From Agelas oroides (Eukaryota; Porifera; Demospongiae; Agelasida; Agelasidae), in contig OX422195.1 of the NCBI GenBank assembly GCA_949130485.1, positions 4,176,066 through 4,240,065 on the forward strand: a DNA stretch of 64,000 bases, read 5' to 3'. Within the stretch, counting starts at the first letter, position 1. The number at the start of each line of letters is the position of its first letter. Shown here in pieces: positions 35,801 through 43,987 of the stretch. The notes below the pieces were generated by a model, which saw only the letters and a list, made by a program, of their open reading frames with translations, had not been told where the DNA came from and made no database searches. A program made the translations under genes and the position numbers.

Positions 35801-37310
35801 CAGTGCATACCAGTGCCAACAAAGCAAAGGCAGAGAGCTGGACAGTTCAAGGAAGTGGAGTTCTCAAGGGGCCAGCTAGCAGTCAGAGCCTTGCAACACC
35901 AAGGAAATATTAAGGCAAAGAGCAAGCAGAGCTAGTGAAGCAAAAATACTACACCATGCCATTTTGGTGCTGGGTGAAGGCTGCAACACCTTGCTAGTGT
36001 CTGCAAACTCCTCAAAAGCAGCCACCCTTTGTTCATGCCTTGAACTCTGTCCTCATTAGCCTTTGACCATGCCTGTACATGCGCGCAAGGCTTACACTGC
36101 GCATGTGTACACCTACATGCAGTATTTTACATACCCTGGCTCGTTTTCATATCTATATATTACAGTTTTCGATCATGTCCTTGCCAAGTTCTATACCAAG
36201 AACTCTACTTTGGATCCTACAGGTACAGTGGACTCTTGCTTATCTGGTCCTCAATTATCTGGCTGCTCAGATGTTAGTCGGACAGCATGCCCTTGGGTTT
36301 TAATTAATGCACACCATACACTTGCACAATCCACAAGCACACATTGGCTAGTTCCTGGCTCTGAGAGAAGGCAAATCATGTTGTTTGTGCAATACAAAGC
36401 AAAACTAGCTCTACTAGATCATCAGATTACAATCCCCAAAACGTTACCTTGGGTTTTTGTGTTAACGTAGTATATCTTTCCCTCTGTGGTAGCATATGCA
36501 ATCCAATCAGGTGAATACATGACTGCTACAAGTGCTGGTAGCTGTGTGCCTCTCTGTAATCATAGAGGAACAACATAGTTAGCAATGAAGAGTATATTTA
36601 CCCCACCATGATAGTCAGTTATATGTAGCACACAAGGGTAATTGCTGCTACTTCAATTGAGTTTGCATAAGAGGTTACATGTCCTTGACCATAGGAAATG
36701 TCCCACCTGGCATACCTGGGGCTGATGTTGGAGAAAGGAGGGGAAATTGCAGTCAGAATCTTTCCTGAGGGGTTGGTTACTCAGTCGGGATTGTCCTAAT
36801 CCACTCAAATGGTATACACGTTCTCTTTTGTTGTTTTTGGATAATTCTTTGTGGATTCTACAAACACCCACTTCTCCCTGTCCCACACTGTGCAGACAGG
36901 GAGATATGAGGTATTTGTAAGGGATATGTAGGGAGATGGTACGCAGGTTTGTGCCCCAGGTATGGGGGATTTAATTCCCCTCCTACCCCCCATCAAGCCT
37001 CAGGTGTTGTAGGTAAGGCATACCACTGATAGACGAATAATTCCTCACCATGCGTTAATTAATAGTACACAAATACGGAGGTCAGAGTCTAGACATACAG
37101 TCTAACCTTCTGCAGCCCTTCGTTATCCAGTGTCTTCACGTAGGAGCCTGGGAACCACCCTTCCCTCCCCGCAGTGAAGCCCCTGCACCAACCACCCTCC
37201 GTCCTCTCAACAACCAATAGAACAGCTGAATCTGCAAACGGCAAGGAGGCCGCTTGATTTCCTCCATCGTAGGGGTACAGCGCCTTGACAAGCTCGATGG
37301 GTGCCGACAT
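17889..37310 (-). CDS. GAS7: GAS7-type SH3-WW-F-BAR adaptor, multi-exon
   Basis: Exons in coding order: 37107-37310, 36448-36553, [one unresolved], 29372-29398, 29195-29278, 28678-28775, 26643-26717, 24527-24605, 23227-23292, 23067-23129, 21025-21066, 18940-18994, 18635-18714, 18159-18257, 17889-18008. Phases agree at every junction from 29372 onward. Exon 1 is an SH3 domain (KALYPYDGG ... GGWCRGF ... GWFPGSYV). Exon 2 begins a WW domain (DWIAYATTEGKIYYVNTKT); its second Trp must lie on a missing small exon. The remainder is an F-BAR domain closely following vertebrate GAS7 (SYVDHFWADK, FDIILEKHLNGKF, VEEQYAKSLLKLSKS) and ending RPVDRVVEI. The family binds curved membranes and actin at protrusions. 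About 398 codons are resolved; human GAS7 has roughly 410-480. The frame is open upstream of Met 37310, so a longer N-terminus is possible. The 42-nt exon at 21025 is the least certain. Confidence 0.88.
18414..18591. mobile_element. hAT-type MITE with perfect 8-bp target duplication
   Basis: 178 bp bounded by CAGTGGCGTAG and its reverse complement CTACGCCACTG. Identical 8-bp flanks GAGCAGAT lie at 18406-18413 and 18592-18599. The end sequence and the 8-bp duplication are the signature of the hAT superfamily. There is no coding capacity. It lies in an intron of the GAS7-type gene. Confidence 0.93.
19235..19770. mobile_element. TA-flanked inverted-repeat element with an internal 96-codon ORF
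   Basis: Ends TACCGTAAACTCTGGTTATT and the near-complement AACCAGAGTCTACGGTA form imperfect ~27-bp inverted repeats, with TA at each border. An ATG frame at 19375-19665 encodes 96 residues (MASRACRKNSMVILKSTKEE...) with no recognised domain and too short for a transposase. The ends share CCGTA with the element at 23636-23902. Confidence 0.75.
20525..20860 (+). mobile_element. Degenerate LINE fragment (same family as the 10.4-13.7 kb LINE)
   Basis: The translated segment (PLKRAPVRKKILSWISQEIR ... CTKAKKTKKSKGWEQYKRLR ... SKLQYSEEL) aligns by eye with the linker between endonuclease and reverse transcriptase of the nearby LINE (PLKRTRVRSKSLPWITHGIR ... STKAKKSRKDEDWEKYKSVR). Both ends are lost and the copy is clearly older. 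It lies in a GAS7-type intron, in the opposite orientation. Confidence 0.8.
21250..21345. mobile_element. Foldback element with ATATCCCTCC ends
   Basis: Near-palindrome: TATATCCCTCCCTGGGGTGT pairs with CCACCCCCAAGGGAGGGATT, and the centre pairs ACATTGGTGTC with GACACCAATGT. A related, more decayed copy sits at 61209-61292. Confidence 0.75.
22099..22296. mobile_element. 198-bp foldback MITE
   Basis: Perfect 20-bp terminal inverted repeats: GAGTAAGAGCGTGTAACTCT at 22099-22118 and its reverse complement at 22277-22296. Inner parts are also complementary (TAAAAATAGTAAAACGTACT against a TTTTTAGTACGG stretch). It is non-coding and intronic. Confidence 0.88.
22713..22779. mobile_element. Foldback element of the TAGCCTCGT family
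   Basis: Begins TAGCCTCGTTCCCAGGCTCT and ends GGGGCCTAGGAACAAGGCTA, near-perfect inverted complements. Relatives are at 28834-29139, 38401-38459 and 56336-56429. Confidence 0.8.
23636..23902. mobile_element. 267-bp TA-flanked MITE
   Basis: Terminal inverted repeats TACCGTATAGCTCCAAATTT and the matching AAATTTGGAGCTATACGGTA, with TA at both borders. The interior is rich in TTCGTGA/TCACGAA words that pair with each other. It appears to be inserted in a repeat whose second copy (31110-31400) lacks it. Confidence 0.9.
24661..26605. repeat. 1.95-kb minisatellite, ~93 copies of a 21-bp unit
   Basis: Unit AGTTTCTCATTCTAGCCTAG plus C, with some 20-bp variants (AGTTCTCATT). The central part, about 25020-25890, carries CTCGTTCT, while both flanks carry CTCATTCT, so one variant has expanded in the middle. 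The array lies in a GAS7-type intron between exons 26643-26717 and 24527-24605, within 60 bp of each. Confidence 0.97.
28834..29139. mobile_element. TAGCCTCGT-family element, ~306 bp
   Basis: Starts TAGCCTCGTGCCCAGCC and ends GGTCTGGGGACGAGGCTA. Inner inverted parts include CCTCCCAGTGAGAAACGGTC against GACCGTTTCTCCTCGTGAG. It is intronic in the GAS7-type gene. Confidence 0.7.
31110..31400. repeat. Dispersed repeat, second copy of the 23.6-24.1 kb repeat
   Basis: Shares CCCACTCATTA, GCCATGTGCACGGC/AGC and CACCTCCCCCTGTCCCACCC with the region around the 23.6-kb MITE. Both copies lie in GAS7-type introns. The family is not recognised. Confidence 0.55.
31817..35433 (+). mobile_element. Full-length-looking CR1-type LINE with 2A-like motif
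   Basis: A 3.6-kb non-LTR retrotransposon in a GAS7-type intron, opposite in orientation to the gene. The word ACAAAGGAA occurs at 31808-31816 and again at 35434-35442 immediately after an A-rich tail with TAAA units, and is a plausible 9-bp target duplication that sets the borders. It has one long ORF, a short 5' leader of about 70 bp and about 175 bp of 3' sequence. It is a different family from the LINE at 10.4 kb. Confidence 0.85.
31887..35258 (+). CDS. LINE polyprotein: 2A-like site, PHD finger, endonuclease, reverse transcriptase
   Basis: An open frame of 1123 codons. The first ATG is 31887; the ATG at 31902 has a better context (AAAATGG). Residues 8-30 are hydrophobic and signal-like. 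GDVHCNPGP at residues 103-111 fits the 2A-like consensus D-x-x-x-NPGP, known in some CR1-type elements to release the upstream peptide during translation. A complete PHD-type finger follows (C117...C167). The endonuclease shows YFNARSLLPKMDEL, VETWL, GFYRPPG, CGDFNLD, ILDLVLVS and CDHNAI. The RT shows FRPISLLPIISKILEKHL, YGFRSGRST, FFDLSKAFDTIPH, GVPQGSILGPLLFLIYINDL and LLYADD. The intact frame suggests a young, possibly active copy. Confidence 0.93.
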   Translation: MISRKMASLVERFVRTLLVVLLLSRVAKFIAVQTNYDGSRNPRNPYEQTAQSRTLTPQTRLSTGPRFITPLCLVPRRCWKLCSRVSTPTRTQLSWGLFLLICGDVHCNPGPGPKYPCSECDKAVRANQHGLYCEVCFSWAHRVCVGMTEAEYFHWGQIDDGWVCPQCAKQALPFHDASLSTSISSSVTSPRVSESSAYIHFNPRHLSILYFNARSLLPKMDELRTLCVSHKYDIIVVVETWLSAFILDQELLIPGYSLARKDRNRHGGGVAIFIAAYIPFKLLHFAHRELELILLESSLNSQLFTIGGFYRPPGAPADHMSKLYTTLATLPPQNFTNLVLCGDFNLDCQSDATLNQIQTDFCLSQMVSEPTRITPVSSSILDLVLVSSPSTIQSCQVSAPLSNCDHNAITIGVNLLSRITKNNHLTKTIWMYAKADTTHGKNLLRSLPVASDSDCVDDFWSHWSKHFLSAMRECIPSKTVPIRSYTPWIDCDISHDIRRRERWYHKFKVSKSAEWLAKYKALRNAIVCKIRKAKQAYFNNLANSRSDSKKFWSSIRLLRPRSIPSSSSLSHGSTVAHTDQDKAELLNTYFASCFNTVSVPPTLLPSRHNLSIESLDLTHREVQNLLLRTKQHSATGPDGISAWILKTFAVEITPSLASLFNLSIRTGQLPAEWKSSNIVPIPKDSSPQVVQSFRPISLLPIISKILEKHLHQLLLDHLITNNILSENQYGFRSGRSTVIPLLLATHHWHTILEKRSQVGCVFFDLSKAFDTIPHQALLNKLQLFRVSATILHWIKNYLSGRHQRVVLNGTHSQWLPVCSGVPQGSILGPLLFLIYINDLSNLALSQGAKILLYADDILLYKPINTPIDFDDLQADINTIAHWISSNHLTVNSSKTKCMLISRKRSQAHHLPPLNLNGSVIQPVEHYKYLGVWISSDLTWTKHVESVSCKARRLLGFMFRTFSPFCKSETIITLYKSQVLPIVDYACVVWDPHLKKDQYLLESVQTFALRMASRSWRVNTEELNSQFQLPTLTSRRSYLKLLMTFKFLNGLLYCPPDLFVFNASPNTRVSRSSQLVVPFAKTAAYFNSFFVSTTRLWNSLPANYVHHDSVGQFKKCIQNTFLWT

Positions 37311-37523
37311 GTTACAATCGATGAGGTACTGGGCCTGGGGCCGAGTCTTCAGATCACCTTGCGTGCAGGTGAAGAATGTTGATGTGTTGAGAATGAATAA
37401 TGTTAGTTACGCCAGTGCTATCACACACATGCTGTGTGTGTATGCGTGCTCGCGTGAGTAAGCGCTTACTTCTAAGACCTCAAGTGCATTATTTCTGCAC
37501 GTTCCAGTCCTTTTATGACCACC

Positions 37524-37649
37524 TACATACATGAACAATCGCCGAATCACATGTTCCTGAACAACAGCCATGTGTAATGTATGCAGCCCCACCCCCACTT
37601 CCTAATGCGGTTCCGGCGTAGTCTCGTGCCCCACCCACGCGCGCCTCCC

Positions 37650-37680
<31 letters not shown>

Positions 37681-38080
37681 GGGGTCTGGGGATGAGACTC
37701 CGGCGGGCTACATAACGACAATTTACGAGTTGGTATTCCATCTGACCGCGTGGCCTAATGGACAAGGCGTCTGACTTCGAATCAGAAGATTGAGGGTTCG
37801 AATCCCTTCGCGGTCGATTTTGTTTACCTTTTTTTTCCTTTCTTTTTTTTTTCTTCGTTTACTTTGCTTTCGCTCAAGTTCAGTATAAAGCTGTTTGTCA
37901 TACGGGTATCAGACTGGACACATTTATTGCTGTGATTGATTTTAGCCACCATGCGTAAGATTCCACTTACACACTTGCTCAGTTTGTCTTACAGTGTAGT
38001 GTGACTGGCATAACTTGAACAATGTCATCTTCATGTCATCAAATGCAATATTGCATCTGGAAATACCACAGAGGGAGGCA
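37524..38080. repeat. Segmental duplication, copy 1 (contains tRNA-Arg)
   Basis: Shares ACATACATGAACAATCGCCG, CCTACATAACGACAATTTAC, the tRNA, the trailing T-rich tract, TTCAGTATAAAGCTGTTTGT and CACTTACACACTTGCTCAGT with 38867-39335, in the same order. Spacing differs by small indels. Confidence 0.85.
37744..37816 (+). tRNA. tRNA-Arg (TCG)
   Basis: 73 nt without an encoded CCA. The acceptor GACCGCG pairs with CGCGGTC, with discriminator G. The D-arm is GCCTAATGGACAAGGC, the anticodon stem TCTGA/TCAGA with loop CTTCGAA (anticodon TCG, reads CGA), and the T-arm GAGGG-TTCGAAT-CCCTT. All stems pair. A T-rich tract starting about 20 nt downstream can end Pol III transcription. Confidence 0.96.
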
Positions 38081-38400
38081 CTGGCATACAATTTCTGAAT
38101 CATCCATTATCACGATGGCTTATTCATCAGTGTTGAAGTAAGTCTTGTATCTGTGTTTTCTCTTGGAACACTCTGTGTGTTGAGTGGAGGCTCACTTGTC
38201 CCATTTCTATAACCCTGCTTCCACAGGTCCTTTGTGACAACATTGAGGTTCAGCCTTACATGGCCTTGGGAACGCACTCTAGTGACTGTAGGAGATGAAA
38301 GGGCAAGGTCAATATCAAAGCAATTTATTCAGTCACGTTACAGACATTTTGATGTTATGAGGCAAAAATAATGGACAGTAAAAAATCCAGCAGTCAGTCA

Positions 38401-38459
38401 CTAGCCTCGTACCCAGGCTCTTTCTTGGAAAGAGGAAATGAGCCTGGGGACGAGGCTAG
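38401..38459. mobile_element. Short TAGCCTCGT-family foldback element
   Basis: CTAGCCTCGTACCCAGGCTC pairs with GAGCCTGGGGACGAGGCTAG across a short centre; 59 bp in total. Confidence 0.85.
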
Positions 38460-38866
38460 TCAGTCACAGGGAATCAATCACAGGGAATCAAACCCAGGGC
38501 TCCTGGTGTGAGCTCCCAGTGCTCTACCACTAAGGTAGGACAATTGGACAACCACCAGCCCTTACAATCATGGCTTCTAAATGTGCTGCACAGGTGATTG
38601 TGAATGCCTCAGTTTCACACCCAGCAGTCATGCTGTCAGATCTCTGTTGGGGTTCAATTGGTCTATTTTTGCCTCAGAACATCAAAATGTCTTTATTTTA
38701 TACCCAAACGTATAACAGGCTGAGGTCTCCCATTTTTAAAATTTTTATCAGTGTTCCTATACTGGTCTGCATGATTGTCCAATAAAATGAGCTGATAGAT
38801 ATACCGGATAGAGCAAGTCAGATGTGCATGGTGTAAGCATAGATAGTGGAGTGATTTATGTACACC

Positions 38867-39335
38867 TACATACATGAACAATTGCCGAATCACATCTTCC
38901 TTTACAACAGCCAGTCTAACATAAGCTCTTTGCAGTCCCACCCCCACTTCCTAAATTGGGTGACCAATAATTCTTGGTTCCGGCGCCGGCGGCCTACATA
39001 ACGACAATTTACGAGTTAATTTTTGATCTGACCGTGTGGCCTAATGGACAAGGCATCTGACTTCGGATCAGAAGATTGAGGGTTCGAATCCCTTCGCGGT
39101 CGTTTTTGTCTACTCTCTTTCTTTTTTTTTTTCCTTCGTTTATTTTGTTTTCGGTCAAGTTCAGTATAAAGCTGTTTGTTGTACGGGTATTATATCAGAC
39201 TGGACACATTGTGAATAACTATTGCTATGATTGATTTAGCCACCATGCTGTAGGATTCCACTTACACACTTGCTCAGTTTGTCTTACAGTGTAGTGTGAC
39301 TGGCATAACCCTCTGTGGTATTTCCAGATGCAATA
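38867..39335. repeat. Segmental duplication, copy 2 (contains tRNA-Arg)
   Basis: Counterpart of 37524-38080. Near its right end CCTCTGTGGTATTTCCAGAT also matches the reverse complement of the copy-1 tail, which points to an additional small inversion. Confidence 0.8.
39030..39102 (+). tRNA. tRNA-Arg (TCG), duplicate copy
   Basis: Same structure as the copy at 37744, with three differences: GACCGTG in the acceptor (a G-T wobble with CGCGGTC), A for G before the anticodon stem, and G for A in the anticodon loop (CTTCGGA). The anticodon is still TCG and all stems can form. It is likely functional, although the loop purine at position 37 has changed. Confidence 0.93.
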
Positions 39336-39629
39336 TTGTTTATCACACTATCTATGGTGTAAGCCGCCAATAATTGAAAGGGTCAGAACCATAGTGGGCT
39401 AACTTACCACCTAAGCTTCCTGTGTTATTCTACTACAGGTGTTTATGACATTTTAATACCTGACAGTTTCATGTATACCTGCTATAGGATATGTACCTAA
39501 CATTTCTTGGTATGATACCGGACATTTATTGATAGTAGCTGACATTTTGTAGTAGGTATAAGATACATTTTGGACTGTAGCTGACATTTTGTGGCATGTA
39601 ACTAGTAAGGTATCTGTCATTGATTGCAG

Positions 39630-39937
39630 CTGGCATTTTATGGTATTGTACCTAGGTAAGGTACCTGTCATTGATTGCAGCTGGCATACCTATCATTCCA
39701 TGTTTCTTGTTTATGGTATTGTACCTAGGTACCTGTCATTGATTGCAGCTGGCATACCTATCATTTCCATGTTTCTTGTTTACGGTATTGTACCTAGGTA
39801 CCTGTCATTGATTGCAGCTGGCATACCTATCATTCCATGTTTCTTGTTTACGGTATTGTACCTAGGTACCTGTCATTGATTGCAGCTGGCATACCTATCA
39901 TTTCCATGTTTCTTGTTTACGGTATTGTACCTAGGTA
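39630..39937. repeat. ~69-bp tandem repeat
   Basis: Four to five copies containing GTACCTAGGTACCTGTCATT, GATTGCAGCTGGCATACCTA and CCATGTTTCTTGTTTACGG. The second to fourth copies are nearly identical. Confidence 0.9.
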
Positions 39938-40291
39938 CATGTGAGACACTTACCATTTCCAACACAAACAAAAACATTGTTGCATTACAAGGGATGAAAA
40001 GCTTGGAAAGGGCCTGAATGAGACTAGGTGATATATGGTATTATGCAACTTTTTGGTGTACCACATAGCTACAGTTTGCCTGAGAGCACAGTAAACTGAG
40101 GCAGAGAGGAGTTCTCTTTGGGCAGGCACAGCAACATGTATGTAAGTAGTAAACGACATATAAAATTCACAACAACAGGAAAGACAGGTGATAGAAATGG
40201 AGATGCCAGAAGACATGAAAACTGCCCCACTCAAAGTGATAAAGACATTAAATTTGCTGTGGCACATGTGTTAGTACCAGTATGGGCTTAC

Positions 40292-43200
40292 TTTCTCTTC
40301 CCTCTCCCTGTGCAACAAACTTGGGATCCACAAACTCTGGCCGAGGGCCTATCAACCAGCTGGAGGAGTGAACACATACAGTACTCACCCACATATACAA
40401 TATGCATGCCACCCAACTGAGTTAGCCGACCACAACCTTCCAGAGTGCAGAAATTGCCGGCTACAATTTCAATCTATTTGGGTGTACAGCTGGCTGTGTT
40501 ACATCAGTATAGTACCACAGGCCTGTGCGTGTATGGTCTTACTCAAAACAATTAGCTACAAATGATATGCCAGTAAAAATACTCAGGGACGTACCCAGAT
40601 AATGTACCTAGAGTATAATACCTAGAAGAGATCCTGTATCAGGTGTGCACTGAAATATCAGGCACGTGACCTGTAGAAGGTACACTTGGGATGATACAGG
40701 GGGGGGGGGGGGTTACCCTTTGATCACAGTAGCACAAAGCCTCAAATCTAATTCGTGCAGCAATGTTAGGTGCCACTCTTCTGAGCCCTTCATACACATA
40801 CTTCCTGTATGATGTAACCATGTCCTATCTACCTAAAGGAGCACTCCCACCATGAATTCAGAGGTACACACACAATGATACCAATGAAGAGTATATATCT
40901 ATACCAAGAGTAGCCTTGATTACAGACCTAGACCTAACACAAGAGTTCATAAATTTCTTGTCTACAGTCTGCTCCACAACAAACATGACCCTCCGCACAA
41001 GTGCACATATACGTAACTGACATGGTCAATCCTTTTTAAGGAAAGCATACCTCAGAAGTTTCTGAAGTTGTGATGAAGGTTCTGGTACAAACATTGGCAC
41101 TTCTAACGTATGTCTGGAGGGGTAGACACATTACACACAGTGATCTCAAGTACAAGGAGCCTTTGAGAAGAGTACCAATCATCCACCCAACCCCCACAGA
41201 CTAGTACTCTTGGTCCTGGTCAGTTTGTAGTTTACATGTACCTATTGGCCTATTGTGCTAAATTAGGAAAAACTGACAGTCACTTTCAGTGCTTCAGTAG
41301 CTACACACATAAGTCACACAAACCTTCCAGGAGTGATTGGCAAGTGCACAGCACCATATCCTCTGACTTCATCTCGGCCCAATGTGTTCAGTCCATACAC
41401 ACTGATCACAACCTGTGGCCCTGGAGTGCACAATCAAACAGCAGTACACATCCAAACACTGCTGTCAAAGACATACACAGCTGACAAAATCGGAGATCCA
41501 TTTCAGTTACAACTGAGTCACAGGAATGTTGGTCTACACTCAGTCAGTGTTCCTTCCAAAATTGTACACCTTACCTACCTACATTCTCAGGCCCCTGCCC
41601 AACCTTTGGCTATACCTGATCCTCTTGGTGAAATTGTTAATTATGTATTCGAGCCTTGGAAAGCTTAGAGTCAATGAGGCTAAACTTCAAGCTGTTTCCC
41701 TAGCTTAGTTCCCAGGTACTCAGAAAATTTCTCTGAGCGGGTGGGAATGAGGCTAGCTGTCCACTCCTCTCTGACAGTAAAGCAACCTTACATCCAAATG
41801 GGTTTGAGCTCTTGAAAGTGATATCCAGGGGAAAGTTCCAGACAAAATGGTTCTCAGGTCCACTGCTTCGTTTAGTAGTCTGGGTGATGCCTTCAGCAAG
41901 CCCCTGTCAGGAAATAATCATCACAGTCATGATTGTAAGAATACAAACTAGCATTGCTCTCACTGGTCTCACGAGCCACACCTTTTGCAGAGGGTCTGGT
42001 CACGCTGCAACGTTAGCGGATGTCAGCATCTTATTATCTAATCATGCTGTTTGATAACTGTGTTCCTCAGCGACAACTCATCAGCTGCAGCATAACCAGA
42101 TTCTTCCTCTCTCTGTAAAGGGTGTTGCTTGCGAGACTATGCTCTCACATGGCAGTGGCTCCAGTTCATAGGTTGCTTACAGGGTGGTAAAGGCTTTATG
42201 CATCTACGTGCATGTGTTTAGCTGAAATGCAATATTCTTGTTCAGTTTTCAGCCATTACGTAGTGCTGCAGCTATGTATGTAAGCACAGTAACAGTATGT
42301 CTCGAGGCACACAAAGTGCATATCCAATTATCCATTTACAGACATAACAGACCTACCGATACTGTAGCCCAGTCCTGTCCGTATACAAATGAGTAGTTGC
42401 AGTAGAGCTCATCAAACTCTGGAAACTGTCAATGTGGACATAATGTAAGTCAGCGGTACTGCAGTCAAGCTTAGTAGGAGCACACAAGTTCCACAAACCA
42501 GCACTGCTGGTATGTGTTATAGACAGATTTATGATAATCTGCCAAGTGCAACCGTTGATAACAGAGTTGTGAACAGGGGTTGAAAGTGGTAAAAAAATTT
42601 ACAGCCAAAGTCAGAAAAGTGACTGATATCACATCATATCCATGGTATGGCACAGCCAGGTGTATCGGTGACTAGACAACATCCACTAACAAGTTTATCC
42701 CCTGTGTGGGATATTGCACAGCAGGGCTTCATTTAGAAATTCTGCAACAATCCAAGTTGGTGTGCTTGCAAACCAATTTATAAATTCCAAGGGGGGGAAT
42801 AAAATCCTGCAAAGGGGGGACAAATGCCCCTGCACAGTTGGGCTTAGTGCATCCGTGCACCTGTTGCTTATTCTTACTAGACAGTTACAGTTCAGACTGT
42901 AATGTTTCCTGCATATCAACGGCCCAGCCAACTCCTTTAACCTTTACAGGGAAGCAACAGCAAACCTCGAGACTACATGCATGTGTCATGTGCCACATAG
43001 CCTGAGCACTCTTGCTGCCACAGATGTAGATGATCATTTAGAGACAGACTGTCTGGAGTATGACACCCAGATCAAGTCTAAAGAATGATCACCACAAATG
43101 GAACATTAACTACATTAATGTAACCTTACTCATAGCCCTTTAACCCTACTCCATCGGCTTACCAGTACCCAACCAAGTCATGAGCTGTGCTAGTGACAGA

Positions 43201-43987
43201 TTGGTGCTGTAGTGCATCTCCTAACAGAAGGGTTGCCCTATCACCCTTACAGGGGTCTTACACTTTTGTAAGGAGAGGTGCCAATGCACCAATCTGTCAC
43301 AAGCACAGTTCATGTCATAGTTACGGCACCAGGAAGCTGATGGGGTAGGGTTAAAAGGGTTGGGCAAGATTGCATCAATGTAGTCAATGTTCCATTTGCT
43401 GTGATAGCTCTTTAGACTAGCCTCGTACCCAGGCGTGGAGGAGGGGGAGGAGAAAGAGCATCTGGTATACACTGTAAGTTGATTCCTACCACTGCCTACC
43501 AGACATTTCTCTTTGTATCTGACAGTTTAAAACTAGGCAGAGCATGTACCAGCAATGTTACCTTACTAAGAACAAAAGCTGAGGTAATTAATTTTATGAT
43601 GGTTTATGCTATTCATGATGATCATCATATTAGCACACGCCCATGTGGCCTTTGCTATAATTAGGTGCATGTGCGAACCGTGTAAACCAGGCACTTTTTC
43701 TCCTCCTCTCCTCCGCACCTGGAAACAAGGCTACTCTTTAGACTTGACCCTGAAACTGGTCTTATCTTACCTCTTGAAAACTATACCGGAATACCTCTCT
43801 AAACCAAAACTTCTGAGCACCTTTTTGTCGATGATGTCGAGGTATGCTCCATTCACTTATCACAACACAAGTGGGCACTAACCTCTGCAGATTCAATCTG
43901 CCCAGATACCATCAGAAGAAACACAGGAACCTTGGCAGGATCACCTCCTGGGGCTAGACCAGGACCTGCTGGAAACCTTTCCGCCAT
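40292..43987 (-). CDS. B9D1: B9D1, ciliary transition-zone B9-domain protein (last exon not found)
   Basis: Six phase-consistent exons: 43883-43987, 42357-42425, 41792-41903, 41324-41420, 41051-41113 and 40292-40359, giving 171 codons plus one base. The protein follows human B9D1 almost block by block: [84 protein letters not shown] and [18 protein letters not shown]9D1 works with B9D2, MKS1 and TMEM67 at the ciliary transition zone and in Hedgehog signalling in vertebrates. The start ATG at 43987 is the only suitable one; the frame upstream has no ATG. After 40292 a donor GAAA|GTAAGC is used. The last exon, expected to encode about 30 residues, was not found; reading through instead would add a short unrelated tail and a stop. 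Confidence 0.92.

Larger units (their letters stand above)
37311..40291. other. Region between GAS7-type gene and B9D1: tRNAs, duplication, repeats
   Basis: Apart from two tRNA genes this 3-kb span has no protein gene that I can support. It holds a segmental duplication, a short TAGCCTCGT foldback element, a GATT microsatellite within an inverted repeat (about 37614-37701) and a ~69-bp tandem repeat near 39.7 kb. The last exon(s) of B9D1 should lie in it but were not located. Confidence 0.5.

Noticed and set aside
40118-40420. 100-codon plus-strand ORF
   Set aside because: It is a shadow of a B9D1 exon and its intron on the other strand.
40639-40821. Possible extra B9D1 exon ([20 protein letters not shown])
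   Set aside because: It does not match the B9 domain and lies within an intron between two exons that already join in phase.
43780-43835. Possible B9D1 exon ([16 protein letters not shown])
   Set aside because: Exons 43883-43987 and 42357-42425 join directly to the known B9D1 sequence, leaving no room for it.
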